Shown: positions 1 to 11,201 of the stretch, piece after piece | Numbering within the stretch: the first letter of the stretch is position 1 | Layout: the number at the start of each line of letters is the position of its first letter | Source: Hemileia vastatrix | Lineage: Eukaryota; Basidiomycota; Pucciniomycetes; Pucciniales; Zaghouaniaceae | Direction: 5' to 3' | DNA: 64,000 bases | Assembly (NCBI GenBank): GCA_030280995.1 | Contig: JASXTE010000015.1 | Location: 18,799,001 to 18,863,000 of the forward strand | Program-made: the position numbers and the translations under genes | The notes under the pieces: model-generated | Database searches by the model: none | Told to the model about the DNA's origin: nothing | The model's input: the letters and a program-made list of their open reading frames with translations, nothing else

Positions 1-1890
1 GCCATTCATTCCTAAGGTAAAGCAATTATTTTCTGGGTCCAATCTCACTCCAAACATGGTTAAAATATCATTTCCCATAATAAACCAATTGCTTAAATTA
101 TCATTTTGCATGACAACAAATTCACAAATAGCTCTGACAAAACCACCATTATATTTGAAGAATACAGAGGTTTTGTATTTTCCAATAGGAATTAAGGTAG
201 AACCATACCCTCTCCATTTTTCAGAAGTCATAGGTAATAATTTACTCAAATAATCCCTATCTACTGAAGCTAAAGCTTTTTCAGACAATACACTTCCTCC
301 AGCACCAGAATCAAGAACTACATCAACATTTTTACCATTAATGATAACAGGTGCCTTCAAAGGGGATATAGGTATAGAATTTTTAGTAATATCTTTCATT
401 ATCTCAGCATTTTCTACTGAAGATAAATCCAATACACATTCTTCAGATATATTATTTAAATAATGGACATCCTGTTCCAACATTAAAACATCTTTAACAG
501 ATTCATTGTCATAGGAGATATTACTTTCACAGTCACTAGAAGAATTATTGACATCAATTTCAGCTTCATCAGTGTCTTCATTTTGTTCAACAAGATGAAT
601 TTTCTTGTCACAAACATGACCCTTTTGCCATGGTTTGTTACATTTATAACAAGTATTTGTTGCATATTTTTTAGGTGCAACTGGGGCAGAGGGTTTACCA
701 GATTTTTCTGGGAGCTTTATAGAAGGCTTATTCTGATCATTATAAGATTCACCAAGGTAATTCTTAGGTTCATATCTATGGTTGAGTAGTACCTCATTAC
801 AGATATTAATGAAAGAAGAATTTTCCCTTACATGCTCAGTTCTAGCCACAATCAAATCCCTAAGAGAATTTGGTAATTTATACAAGATTTTATCTCTCCA
901 AATATCATAATCCATCTTTGGATCAATTGCTCTAAGGATTTTTGTTATTTTCATAAGAAAAACAATGGGCTTTTCAACAGAGGAGGACACATATCTAGTA
1001 TTCTCATACAGTCTTTGCTGAGCTAGCCTGAATTTTGAACCACCAAACTGATTCTCAATCAAGGATTTCCAATCATTCCATGTATAATGATTGTTATCTA
1101 AAAGGACAGATTCATACCACATCAAGGCTACATTGGAAAATAAAGAAATTAGCTTAGAAACAATTTCCTCATCAGGTAGTTTATAAGATCTCTTTAAATT
1201 ATCAATCCTTTGGATAAAGTGTTGCCAATCAGAAGAAGAATCACCATCAAAGGTAGGATATTGGTCCAATTTAGGCCAATTTTTCTGACTACTGGGATGG
1301 TCCATTTTCTGGTTTGAATTATTCATTATTAATAATTCCTGAAGTTTAGCCAGGTGTTCAGAAATTTCATTATTTACAGAACCAGCTGGTACATGACCAT
1401 CACAAGATTTTTTGCTAGTAGCAAAAGATTTGACAGACTCATTGTCAGCTTTTTTAATGGCTGAAATATGAGGAAGAAAAGAGGAACTCTGTTCAGGTTC
1501 TTTTTCTTTATTTCTATGCAGCTTATGGGAAGCATTCTCACTTATACCATGATCATTGATGGTCAAGGTTAAAAAATTTTCCTGCAGGTCACACACATAG
1601 TTTCTTATCCTTGGAATTTCAGACATCTGGTCATTTATTTTTGCAAGAGATAAAACATTTCTGTCCTCAGAAACTGTGTGTTTGGTACTCAGTGCATGGA
1701 AATCATTCTTTACCTTTTTAAACTCATTTTGTAGAGACTTTATTTCACTTTTTAATGAATAATTTTTCTCAATAAGGGGTTTCAATTCACTCAAGGTCTT
1801 ATGCAGATTGATATTCTTATCTGAGATAGCTCTATGGTCACTCCTTATTTGTTTTTGTTGGCTAAAACAATATTCAAAGTGTCTTTGATT
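1..1890 (-). CDS. Ty3/Gypsy element A gag-protease, partial (runs off the left edge)
   Basis: One uninterrupted minus-strand frame runs from a stop at 1891-1893 to the window edge, about 630 codons; I checked it codon by codon. In order it encodes a coiled-coil-like segment, a retrotransposon capsid-like region (around 1300-800, beginning near 'YPTFDGDSSSDWQHF'), a zinc knuckle near 640 of the C-X2-C-X7-H-X-C form (CYKCNKPWQKGHVC), and a retropepsin with the active-site triad DSG at about 310, followed near 70 by the usual 'NWFIMGNDIL' segment. Gag packages the element RNA and the protease matures the polyprotein. Reverse transcriptase and integrase would lie left of the window. The first in-frame ATG is at 1626, but protein-like sequence continues upstream of it, so the true start has probably been lost by frameshift. 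The family call is firm; that it belongs with the LTR at 3637-4887 is inferred from order and strand. Confidence 0.85.
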
Positions 1891-1893
1891 TTA

Positions 1894-2973
1894 TAATAAG
1901 CTGTATCTTGTACAGAAGAACTTACCTAACAATTCAAGTGCAGATTATTTAATCTATCACTCTCATGTATTAACACATCTCTTAAATGTTTGTCTTTCAC
2001 AATATTAAAATCAAGGGTATCTCTCAATATTTCTTCATCAGTTTTCTAAATTAAGGTATAGACTTCAGGGGAAACAGAATCATTCTTAATTGCAAGAGAA
2101 GGATTAATTAAAGAAGTAGAAGTTACATGTAAGGGTTCATCAAATGAAAATTTGCTAATTACATCAATAGGGCTACTAGTTACAGGAAGCTGTCTTTTAA
2201 CAGGTTTAACTGTTCTTTCACCATGTTCAATAATATTACCTGTAAAGAAGTCTTATTAGAAAACATACCCAAGTGACTATCAACCAAATTACTTACCATG
2301 GCAGAGGAGGAAACTTCCCCTGAGACTGGGTTTGGGATTGTGCTTGGGCCTTCTTTCTCCTGCCTTGTTGGTAGGGATGAGGAGGTGGATGGAAATTGGG
2401 TGTTCTGGATGGGCCATGCTGATGATGAGGAGGGTGTTGCACATTCTGTTGGTAGTGACTCATTAGATAATCCTATTTCCATTGCTCTACTTCCATAGTA
2501 TTTGGATTTTGGATGGAGGAGCTGGGTGGCTGTGAAGGTTGAGCCTGAAACTGAGGCTGATTGGGAGGCAACTGAGGAGGGGCCTGGGCCTGATTTTGGT
2601 TCATGAGTTCCTGAACTTGATCCCACAAGGTGTCTACTTTTGCCTTGTATTTCATGTTTTCTGTCTTCAGCTCTTTTATATGACTGGACAGGTTGCTGAT
2701 TTGCTGGGGCAGAGGAAGCTTTTTTATTTTGAATCCTTTTGGAAGACCTTCTTGAGGTACTAGAGGCTTTACTTCCTTCTGTTGTGCTGGGGGAAGGGGG
2801 TTTGATTTGTTTACATTTCCTGTCATTTCCACATCCTGAATTATGTGAAGTTTTCTTGTTAGCATAAGATTTTTTTTTTCAACTTTAGAAGAACTCACAG
2901 TATCAGCATCATAATCAATTTCAATTTCATCCACTTGCATGTTATCCATTTTTTCAGCCAAATTGTTGGACAT
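1894..2973 (-). pseudogene. Element A gag N-terminal part, broken
   Basis: Upstream of the open gag-pro frame, coding-like sequence continues in other frames. It begins with an ATG at 2973 (MSNNLAEKMDNMQVDEIE), then a Gln/Pro-rich stretch, a switch of frame near 2600-2480, a Ser/Pro-rich stretch to 2180, and a further segment to 1894 broken by single stops. A candidate coiled coil lies around 2700-2640 (SNLSSHIKELKTENMKYK). The pieces are collinear with the gag-pro frame downstream, so I read them as the decayed N-terminus of the same Gag. It could instead be a separate short ORF upstream of gag. Confidence 0.6.
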
Positions 2974-3636
2974 AATAGTGGGAAGATTAATTAATTCTTA
3001 AAAAAATTAATTAAAATCAGTTAATAATTTGCTCCAAATAAAAAAAATTTTTACTAATTAAATTATATAAAAAATTTTTTAATATAAAGTAATATTTATA
3101 AAAAATAATTTAATAAAATGGACTGCAAAGAAAAATTGGGGAATAAACAATTAAGTTGCTTCAACCAATTAATTAAATTACCAATATTAAATATGGCAAT
3201 ATGTATGGGACTAAGCACAAAGTACTATTTAAGTCAACCAAAATTAACAATAATTAATAATAATAATAAAATTAATTTAATAATTCAATTTTTATTAATA
3301 ATAATGTAAATTCTTCTAGGACTAAGAGGATTTAACACTCTATAATGGTCAACTAGGAAAAAAAAATTTAATAAATGAGCCCTTTCACTCAGTGAATCAG
3401 CAATTAAGCCACAATCACTGTTATTGCAGTAAAAATATAGTAATATGAGTGAGAGGTGCAAAGGTGAACTTACTATAGTGATCGAAAAATGACTTCAAAA
3501 TAATATATGAATTAATATAATATAAACCTAATATATCAAACCCAAGTTCGAAACACAGTCGTGGCAAAAGTTTCTTTTTTGCTAGGTGGTCCGTGCGTTT
3601 GTTGTTTGTCGTTGTCGTTTAAGAAAGGCCCCCAGT
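2974..3636 (-). other. Element A leader between 5' LTR and gag
   Basis: AT-rich stretch without a credible gene. On the minus strand it follows the LTR end directly and leads to gag, the place of a retrotransposon leader. A primer-binding site would begin two bases inside (reading TGGGGGCC on the minus strand at about 3634), but I cannot match it to a tRNA. Confidence 0.4.
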
Positions 3637-4887
3637 TGTTGGTCAGTCGTCTAGAAGAGAGGAAGAAAAATGGGAAGAAGTAGAAGAGGAGAAGGAGGAA
3701 AGGATTATGGGTAATAAAAGAAATAAAAATTATAAAAATTATTTAATTTATTGAGGAGAATCAATGACGTTTTTCTTGAGAGGTGACAAAAGTGAGGTTC
3801 TTATTAAATAATAATATTATTCTAATGTAAGGGCTATGCGTGGCAGACACTGTGATCACTATCAGACTTAAAGCAACCTTTCAATTGTTATATAGAATTT
3901 TAATTAGAATTTTATTACTAATAAAAAGAATATAAATGTAATGTAAAAGTGTATTTAATTTGTTGAGTGTATAGTAAGTGATGCTTCTACAGGGGATTGT
4001 CCAAGGCCCTTTTATAGGCAATGGGTCCTCTGAAGCGCTACAAATGACTATATACAAAAGAGTAATGAAGTAAAACAAGAAGATAAAAGAATACATTTGT
4101 AACATAGTAATTAAGAGAAAAATATACGAAAAATAATAAGTATCCCAATTAAGAATGTAAAACTCCCATCCCAAATTCCCCAAATCAGTTAATATAAAAT
4201 AATAAGTAACTAAACAACCATGTGATCTAAGAAATATGGGAAAAACAAATCAAAACAAGTATTACAATCCGTTTTCAGCATTTCTAAGTGAAACAAATAA
4301 CATGTTTTGACGCAACAAGGTATGCAATCAATTTAATTCAGCCTAAATTTAAATTATTTAATTGTTTTCCCTTATGTAATTAAATACTAGTATAACTGAA
4401 ACAATCAATTAATTTAATTTGAGAAATTATAATACTATTTTATAAAATAAGTATTATAATTTATTTAATTTTCTTCCTGACACAATTAAGGGTCAAAAGA
4501 AGCGCCATTAATTATTGTTTAATACTATATGAAAGATGTTATTTAATATAAATGTAAATAATTAATTTAATTATATTATAAGTCAATTTTACACTTATAA
4601 TTATAATATATGTTTTTAATTAATTAAATATAAATTTATAATTATTAAATACATAAAAATGCGCCATTATTTGTAGAATATAAAATATATTATGTTTAAT
4701 TTAAATGTATAAAAATTTATATAAACAATAAAATTAATATAATACTTATATGTAATAAGATACTTAAATAATTTTATTATGCAATAAAATATTAATTTAT
4801 ATACATTAAATACAATTCTTATGCCCTCTTTCAGGTCCTATAAGCTAACATATCATTTAATGGGCTCCTGGAATAGCCTGGCTGACA
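3637..4887 (-). repeat. LTR of Gypsy family A (5' LTR of the gag-pro element)
   Basis: On the minus strand this block starts TGTCAGCCAGGCTATTCC and ends TGACCAACA, and matches two solo LTRs at 33804-34931 and 39535-40647 along its whole length. Shared landmarks are the start, an AT-rich middle, a GCGCTTC box, and a TATA box reading CCTATAAAAGG on the minus strand (near 4008-4018), followed by a pyrimidine-rich stretch and CTTCTAGACGAC near the end. The flanks (CCAGT left, GGCGT right) do not match, as expected for one LTR of a longer element rather than a solo LTR. Gag lies 0.66 kb downstream in the same orientation. Confidence 0.82.
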
Positions 4888-4930
4888 GGCGTAGTCAAGG
4901 CCTAACACCCGCCCCCTTGACAAGACACTG
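4888..4930 (-). repeat. Possible Copia-type polypurine tract and LTR start, cut by element A
   Basis: On the minus strand the sequence reads a purine run AAGGGGGCGGG directly followed by TGTTAGGCC, after which element A begins. The Copia relic near 35.97 kb has the same arrangement (G run, then TGTTAG). I infer that element A inserted about 20 bases inside the 3' LTR of an older Copia element. Only the junction supports this. Confidence 0.35.
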
Positions 4931-5201
4931 AGCTACCAATCAGAATAATAGTAAAATTTTAATTTGTAATGTATTAGTTATAATGGTGGGAAACAAGATA
5001 GAGAGAAAGGAAAAAAAAATGATTATGTGATTTTAATAAAGTGACTAAGAGCATTTGCAGCCATTTCAGCAAATATTCAGTAGCTATATGCATTTTACTG
5101 GTGCCATTTGTTACTTAATTGCAATATTCATCAGACGTATGCAAATTCTTTAACTAAACACGCGTTAAAAAATATTCATCAATTGTGTAACTCATTCAAT
5201 A
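4931..5201. other. No gene seen between element A and the Tc1-type element
   Basis: AT-rich sequence without a credible ORF or repeat match inside the window. It may be flank of the Harbinger relic that continues right of 9526. Confidence 0.3.
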
Positions 5202-5424
5202 CAGCTATGTTATTTAGTCTTGGTGCAGCTGTAAATTTTTTGGCCACTTGTTCACAGCAATTTTGGTAGGTTTTCCATGTCATCAGCTGTCAAAAAAAAG
5301 TTGACTAAGCATCTACCTTGTGACATGTCACCACCAGAGCTGGCCCACCCCATCCACCCCATCCTCCCAATCAATTGCTGGTGAACAATTCCACCCTCCT
5401 ATCAATCCTGGACACTGTCCCCCC

Positions 5425-5850
5425 TCCAGTTCTTCTTTTGTTATCAGCCAACAATTTTTTCTTTCTCTGGGTCTTCTTTTATAAATTCTTATTTTGTAAT
5501 TTTCCTTATTCTTTTATCCTTTGTTTTTTTTCATTCACTAATATTTTTTTTTCTTTTTAGCATTCTTTCCTCTCCAGTTCTTCTTTTTTTATTGGCGGAT
5601 TATTTTTTCTTTCTCTGGGTCTTCTTTTATAAATACATATTTTGTAAGTTTCCTTTTTCTTTTTTCCTTCATTTTTTTCATTCACTAATCTTTTTCTTTT
5701 CTTTTTCAGCATTCTCCCCCCTCCAGTTCTTCTTTTCTTATCAGCTGAAAATTTTTTCTTTCTCTGGGTCTTTTTTTATAAATTCATATTTTGTAAGTTT
5801 CCTTTTTCTTTTTTTTTCCTTCCTTTTTTTTCAATATTTTTTAATGACCT
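5425..5850. repeat. Left subterminal tandem repeats of the Tc1-type element
   Basis: Three copies of a pyrimidine-rich unit containing CCAGTTCTTCTTTTGTTATC, TTTCTCTGGGTCTTC and TTTTGTAAG, with mirror-image copies at 8930-9300. The ORFs rich in Phe and Leu read here are by-products of the composition. Such subterminal repeats are candidate transposase binding sites (inference). Confidence 0.75.
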
Positions 5851-5916
5851 AATATTCTGTATCTATTCTCTTTCTTTTAGGACTGTAATCCATCTATTGA
5901 TTTAAATCTTCCCCCT

Positions 5917-7346
5917 ATGACCTCTCAAAATCCTTTCATAACTCCTCCCAGTCTTCCTCCAAGTTACTCTCTCTTGGAATTAAACAATATTGTTCTGACA
6001 AAAAACTCGGTAAACAGCTTGCCTTCTGTGCCTTCTAATTTATCCAACAATGATCATGAAGATGATTCCGTGCAAGCTCTGATAACTATAAATCTTGAGT
6101 TCATACTATTCATGAAGAAGAAGAAAGTCTCAGCTGCTTGCAAATCAAAGGCTACAAGTGAAGCCAGCCCCCCCCATGCGCAAGATATGTTCTGAACAAG
6201 GAAAGTTAAGTTTTTTGTGGGATGTTGAAAACACAAGCCTAAGTGCCTTCAAGAGCCATGCAATTCAAACTATCAGAGAAGATGAAAATAAATTGTTGGC
6301 TGCAAACATTGAAATGGAGCAAAATTCTACATTGTGCGTTGACATCATTTCAAGATCTGGTGAATTCTCTGTCCAAAAGAAAACTAAGTTGAAAAACAAT
6401 GAAATTCTTAAAAAATACCTAAGTGTGGCACAACTTGCTTTTCTTAACCATCAAATCATTCTTCAGTTGGAGCAAATTGATCCCAAGGGTTCTCATGAGG
6501 TTTGTTTCTTTCTTTCTTTATTATTTTTATTTCTTTAACTTAGTCTATTTATTTATTTTTTCCAGAGACTTCAAGCATACCAGGATCTTGAAGCAAGTGT
6601 TTCACTCAACAGTATTGACAACATTTCTCCTTCAGCAACTCAGAGCATGCAAATAGATGCAGGACATTACGAATGTGTCAAATTACTATTGCAAGTCCAT
6701 CATAAGAGGAGTGAAATTACCAATGGCAAACTTTTTCACTGTTGTGTTAATCCAGCCAATCCTAAAGAGTACTTTATACTAACTTACAATATGGCCAAAA
6801 CTTGGGTAAATGCTATGGTATGTGTCTTGATCTCATCACCTCACCTCAAAATTCTAATTAATTTAGTAATTTATTTATTTATCTCTTTGAAGAAGGAAAA
6901 TCCGAAAGAAGTCACCTACCTTGTACCTCCCAAAGCCCCCCAATTTGCTTTCAAGATGAAAATTATTAAAAAAAAGGGGTCATGGTTTTAAAGAAATTCA
7001 ACTTTCCTTCCTTCCTGACCAGCTTCCAGCCAGAAATTCTTCAGTCTCTATTCCTTCATCTGATCTGTGTGAGCTTGAAAATGAGTCTCCAATGAGTCGC
7101 TTAAAAGATTTTTTTCACAAGTCCAAAGTTGATGCAAATAGTGTCAAGCTCCAGGAAGCTATTCAAAAATTAGGTTTGTTGCATTGGAGTCATTTTCAAG
7201 ACTATAAAGTTGGAGAATTGATTGAATCTGGTGCTCCAGATGCCCTTGCAAGGGCTTGTATTTTCACATGCAATACTTACAAAGCACATCTTAAAGAGTC
7301 TCGTAAGTTGAATAAGAAGCAGAAGCACAGTGTTGGTGCAGCTTGA
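5917..7346 (+). pseudogene. Accessory gene of the Tc1-type transposon, unknown function, spliced
   Basis: Three exons can be placed from GT-AG borders: 5917-6499, 6566-6817 and 6893-7346, with introns of 66 and 75 bp that keep the frame. Start ATG is 5917 and the stop ends at 7346. Two slips break the frame, each in a homopolymer: a C8 run at 6168-6175 and an A8 run at 6968-6975. Dropping one base from the C run rejoins the two frames of exon 1. The predicted protein is about 420 residues. It has a Pro/Ser-rich start, a middle containing 'FLWDVENTSLSAFK', and a C-terminal helical region (LGLLHWSHFQDYKVGELIE) reminiscent of a SAM-like fold. I do not recognise the family. Its place beside a transposase inside one TIR pair implies a role in or cargo of transposition. 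The slips may be true decay or base-call errors. Confidence 0.6.
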
Positions 7347-7824
7347 GGGAATTTGAATGATATATTTAATTGTTTATTTTTCAATTAAAAAGAAGACTTA
7401 TTATACAATTATATAAAAAATGATAAGATATGATGAAATGAATTTTTGTTGAACTTGAATTTCTCTAAGTTGAATGTGGCATGTCAAAATTTGGCACAAT
7501 TCCCAAGAATTTTTTTTCTAAGAAAAATAAGTTTCAAAGAAATTTTTTTCTATGTCATCAATGTGCCAAAATTATTTCTAAGTTCCTCTTTCTCAGCTAG
7601 AAAAAAAGTAAAAGTAAAATTATATTTCATTGCAACATTTTCATTAAATTATTTCAAGCTTGCCTTTTTGGTGGCAAAAAAATAAAATCATCATTTGTTA
7701 AATCTGTAATTTATGGTGTCTACATCAAATTGCATATCTTCAAAAGCTATCTATTGAACATATCCACTAGCTTTGAAACATGAGTACATTAAATCTGAGG
7801 CAAAAACTATTTTGACCCATATGT
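7347..7824. other. Intergenic space between the two convergent transposon genes
   Basis: About 480 bases, AT-rich, with no further gene; presumably shared 3' untranslated sequence of the two genes. Confidence 0.5.
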
Positions 7825-8849
7825 TTAACATTTGCTAATCATCTGCTCCTCTTTCATAACTTGATGAAAACGTAACCTGCTCTTCAAAACACCAAAGCAT
7901 TTTTCTATGGGGTTAAGGTGTGGTGAATATTCAGGAAGATATAGCAATTTACAGCCCTTTTTTTATATTATCTCACTGACACATCCTCCATGGTGAATTG
8001 AAGCATTGTCCATTGTAAGGACACTACAAGGCTCAGAAAAAGGATTCATCATTGAAATCTATGAAAAAACAAATTATAGTTCTACATGATAAAAATACAA
8101 AACAGAAGAGCTTACCAGAATGTTCTCAAGGTAATATTCTATATCAAATGGACAAACAGTTTCTAGTTGGGTATTTGTTGCAACTAAACCAGAAAGGGAA
8201 ATCGCAGGGATGATTGTAAATATATGAGAAGCCCTAACATGAGGACAACACTTTGTTCCTGTTCCTACTTTAGACCAGCCCTTGCCTCGTTGAACTTCAT
8301 CAAACAAGATTCCAGACTCATCTTTTTTTTAAATTGGAGTATCAATAGAGAGAATTTTAACATATGAATTTACTATGTTTACTTACCAATGAAAACCAGC
8401 ATATTGGGATTATATTGGCCAACATTTGACATATACCTAATACACTGGTCATAATCTTGCCTTGGGTCAACTTTTTTGGTAGTTTTCTTGCTCATATGGA
8501 GGTGTATAACTAGCTCATTATGTATAGTAGATAGACATACCTCCAAATCATAAATTTCACGCAAAGCCTTTTGAAATTCTATTTGGTATTTGGTCGGATC
8601 AGTTTCAAGCCATTCTTGAAGGAACTTGCGTTGTTCATCATCAAGCTTGAATGGTTGGCCATGTTTGAGGTAAGTTGATGGGTCAGTAACCACAGTTCTT
8701 GTGCTGTGGTAGAGCTTCAACCAAGGATATAGAGAGTTTTGATGAATTTTTGAGACATTTTTTAAATTTATTACTGATAACCTTTCCCCATCAATAGCGG
8801 CATTGACAGCCTTGACCTTCAATTGGGGGTCGTACTTGATGAAGACCAT
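7825..8849 (-). pseudogene. Tc1/mariner (IS630-like) DDE transposase, three exons, one internal stop
   Basis: Exons 8849-8387, 8321-8116 and 8058-7825 have GT-AG borders and keep the frame, giving about 300 codons. The N-terminus (MVFIKYDPQLKVKAVNAAID) holds a helix-turn-helix-like DNA-binding region. The catalytic triad is visible: first Asp in 'VFIDESGI' across intron 1, second in 'LTMDNASIH', and the Glu in 'SPHLNPIEK', with 34 residues between the second and third. This DD34E spacing fits Tc1-type enzymes, which cut and paste DNA into TA sites, as the TA borders show. A TAA lies in frame shortly after the second Asp (about 7955), so this copy is probably inactive unless a further intron removes it. 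The poly-T-rich sequence upstream of 8849 belongs to the subterminal repeats and may contain a leader intron. Confidence 0.82.
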
Positions 8850-8929
8850 GGATGGAGGTTGAGTTGAGAGGAAGCACACTGAAAAAGAAATGAAAAAGGT
8901 TAGTGAACAAAAAAAAGGAAGGAAAAAAG

Positions 8930-9300
8930 AAAAAGGAAACTTACAAAATATTAATTTATAAAAGAAGACCCAGAGAAAGAAAAAATTGTCAGCCAATAAC
9001 AAAAGAAGAACTGGAGGTAGGAGAATGCTGAAAAAGAAAAGAAAAAGGTTAGTGAATGAAAAAAAGAAGGAAAAAATAAAAAGGAAAATTACAAAATATG
9101 AATTTAAAAAAGAAGACCTGGAGAAATAAAAAATTGTTGGCCAATAACAAAAAAAGAACTTGAGGTAGGAGAATGCTGAAAAAGAAAAGAAAAATTTTAG
9201 TGAATGAAAAAAAATGAAGGAAAAAAGAAAAAGGAAACTTACAAAATATGAATTTATAAAAGAAGACCCAGAGAAAGAAAAAATTGTCGGCCAATAAAAA
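8930..9300. repeat. Right subterminal tandem repeats of the Tc1-type element
   Basis: Three copies, in inverted orientation, of the unit seen at 5425-5850, marked by GAAGACC(C/T)(A/G)GAGAAA and AAGAAGAACT. They are slightly diverged from one another and merge into the right TIR. Confidence 0.75.
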
Positions 9301-9984
9301 AAGAAGAACTGGAGGGGGGAGAGTGTCCAGGATTGATAGGAAGGTGGAATTGTTTACCAGGAATTGACTGGGAGGATGGGGTGGGCCAGCTCTGGTGGTG
9401 ACATTTCACAAGCTAGATGCTCAGTCAACTTTTTTTGACAGCTGATGACATGGAAAACCTACCAAAATTTCTGTGAACAAGTGGCCAAAAAATTTACAGC
9501 TGCACCAAGAGTAAATAACATAGCTTTAACTACTAGCACATCCATTTCACACTTCAACTCATACAAACACATCCCCAATAACATGTAACAATGATACATG
9601 CACATTATAGATGAACTAAAATTTATAGAAGAAGAAGAAATCATATTTAGAGAACTTTTAGAGTCAATGCATTCAAGTAATAAAGCCCAAAAAAAATATT
9701 TATTAATTGCAATTGCATTAAAGGACATCCCCAGCTTATGAAAGACAACTTTTATACTAATAGTACCTGCAACTCAACTATGTTTCACTAGCATTTTTGC
9801 ATTGGTAAAACTCTTTTTGTTAAAATTTCTAATGATCTACAGCTACATAATGTGTATTGGACACAGAGGACTGTAAGTCAAAAAAATTGTCTTGTATGTA
9901 TTCTTTGACTCAATTTAGTATATGACAGGATTGTTGCAGACAAGTTGGTTTGTTTCCTGCGCAAAAAATAACTTCTTTTCTGCC

Positions 9985-10600
9985 TGGGAGTGAAAAGATT
10001 GTCCTAGTGCATGGGTAGGTCAGTTCCAGGGAAAAGAACGCACCCCTACAATAATTTTAGAAGTAGTTGCATCACAAAAATTGCATTTTTGGCACTGATT
10101 TTTTTTGTAGTCCTGGAGCTCTAAATGATATTAACATACTTCACCAAAGTCACTTATTTGAAAAATTGATCACAGGAACTCAAGATGAGGTGCATTTTAA
10201 AATAAACAAACAGAAATATAATAGACCATATTATCTAACTGATGGTATCTATCCCCCTTGGTCAACCCTTGTAAAAAGAATTAATCACCCTCAGTAAAAA
10301 TCCAGTCAGTATTATTCAAAAAAACAAGAAGAAGCTAGAAAGGATATTGAACATGCATTTGGTGTTCTTCAAGCTTGTTGGGGGATTATCAAACAGCCTT
10401 GTTGTTTGTGGCATATAGAGGATTTCAGCAACTTGATGATTTGTTGTATTATTCTTCATAATATGGCCATTGAACACATGTCACATTCTGAAACTTACCT
10501 GATCAACATTCATCTTTTGAGTGAAGTAATTTTAAACCACTGGGAGCCACAGCTAATTAACAGTCCAACAAGTCAAAATCAGAAAAATTAGCTTTTACAT
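9985..10600 (+). pseudogene. PIF/Harbinger-type transposase (DDE_4) relic
   Basis: Plus-strand frames read 'GQFQGKERTPTIILEVV' (about 10018-10068), then after a stop and frame change 'SPGALNDINILHQSHLFE' with 'RPYYLTDGIYPPWSTLVK' (to 10297), and finally 'ARKDIEHAFGVLQACWGII' and 'NLMICCIILHNMAIE' (to 10590). This is the conserved order of Harbinger-type nucleases, with the Asp of 'LTDG' and the Glu of 'DIEHAFG' as catalytic residues. The upstream half, including the first catalytic Asp, is not readable, and at least three stops or frame changes occur. The Tc1-type element ends 0.45 kb upstream and may have interrupted this element. Confidence 0.8.
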
Positions 10601-10878
10601 GATTCAACACCTCATTTTCAATTGTATGAAGATCTAAAGGCCTACAATTGGGAAAATAAAGGAAGAGATTAAAAAGTAAGTTATTCAATTAAATTCCCAA
10701 AAAAAAAAAAAAAACTTACAATTGTGAAGCAAAAATAAGATTGGTGGCTTAGTTTGAGGAGCTATAGGAAAATTGTGTTATGATAATAGTTGATACAATT
10801 TGTATTCTTTAATGCTTAATATTGAGAGATGAAAATTATAACACTTTTTATTTAATATAAATTAATTATTAACCAATT

Positions 10879-11062
10879 ATTACCTTTTGATATTTAGAGA
10901 CAATGATAAATGGAGCTGTTTGAGGGGCTATAGGGAAATTGGTATATGTTAATATATTATACATTTAAAATTTATTACCTTTTAATATTTAGAGACAATG
11001 ATATATGGATTTGTTTGATAGGCTATAGGGAAATAGGTATATGTTAATATATTATACATTTT
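10879..11062. repeat. Two tandem copies of a roughly 90-95-bp AT-rich unit
   Basis: The copies at about 10879-10967 and 10974-11062 share ATATTTAGAGACAATGATA, GGCTATAGGGAAAT and GGTATATGTTAATATATTAT. A weaker third trace lies near 10740-10790, and GACAATGATAAATACGG just before B1 resembles the unit. They may be terminal repeats of the Harbinger relic, but I found no matching inverted copy. Confidence 0.7.
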
Positions 11063-11201
11063 AAAGTTAATGGGAGAAGAAAAACTGGAGAATGGCTTAC
11101 CTTATATATGTCTTGAAATCCATGATCCAGCAAGAAAAGTGAGGCATTATTCCCTCAATCAAGTTGTTGGCTTAAATGATAGGTGACAATGATAAATACG
11201 G

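Larger units (their letters stand above)
5202..9526. mobile_element. Tc1/mariner-type transposon with long TIRs and two convergent genes
   Basis: The 4.3-kb element is bounded by TIRs of about 280 bp. The left starts CAGCTATGTTATTTA (5202), the right, on the opposite strand, AAGCTATGTTATTTA (9526). TA dinucleotides flank both ends (5200-5201 and 9527-9528), the target site expected for Tc1/mariner. The TIRs run inward to about 5488 and 9251 with only scattered differences and small indels. Inside each TIR come tandem copies of a unit of roughly 130-150 bp (5425-5850 and 8930-9300). The cargo is a plus-strand gene of unknown function (5917-7346) and a minus-strand DDE transposase (7825-8849), meeting tail to tail. 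The close match of the TIRs suggests relatively recent mobility. Both genes now carry small lesions. Confidence 0.85.

Noticed and set aside
5375..5852. Phe/Leu-rich ORFs that look like membrane proteins
   Set aside because: They are translations of pyrimidine-rich subterminal repeats, and mirror-image versions occur at 9049-9294.
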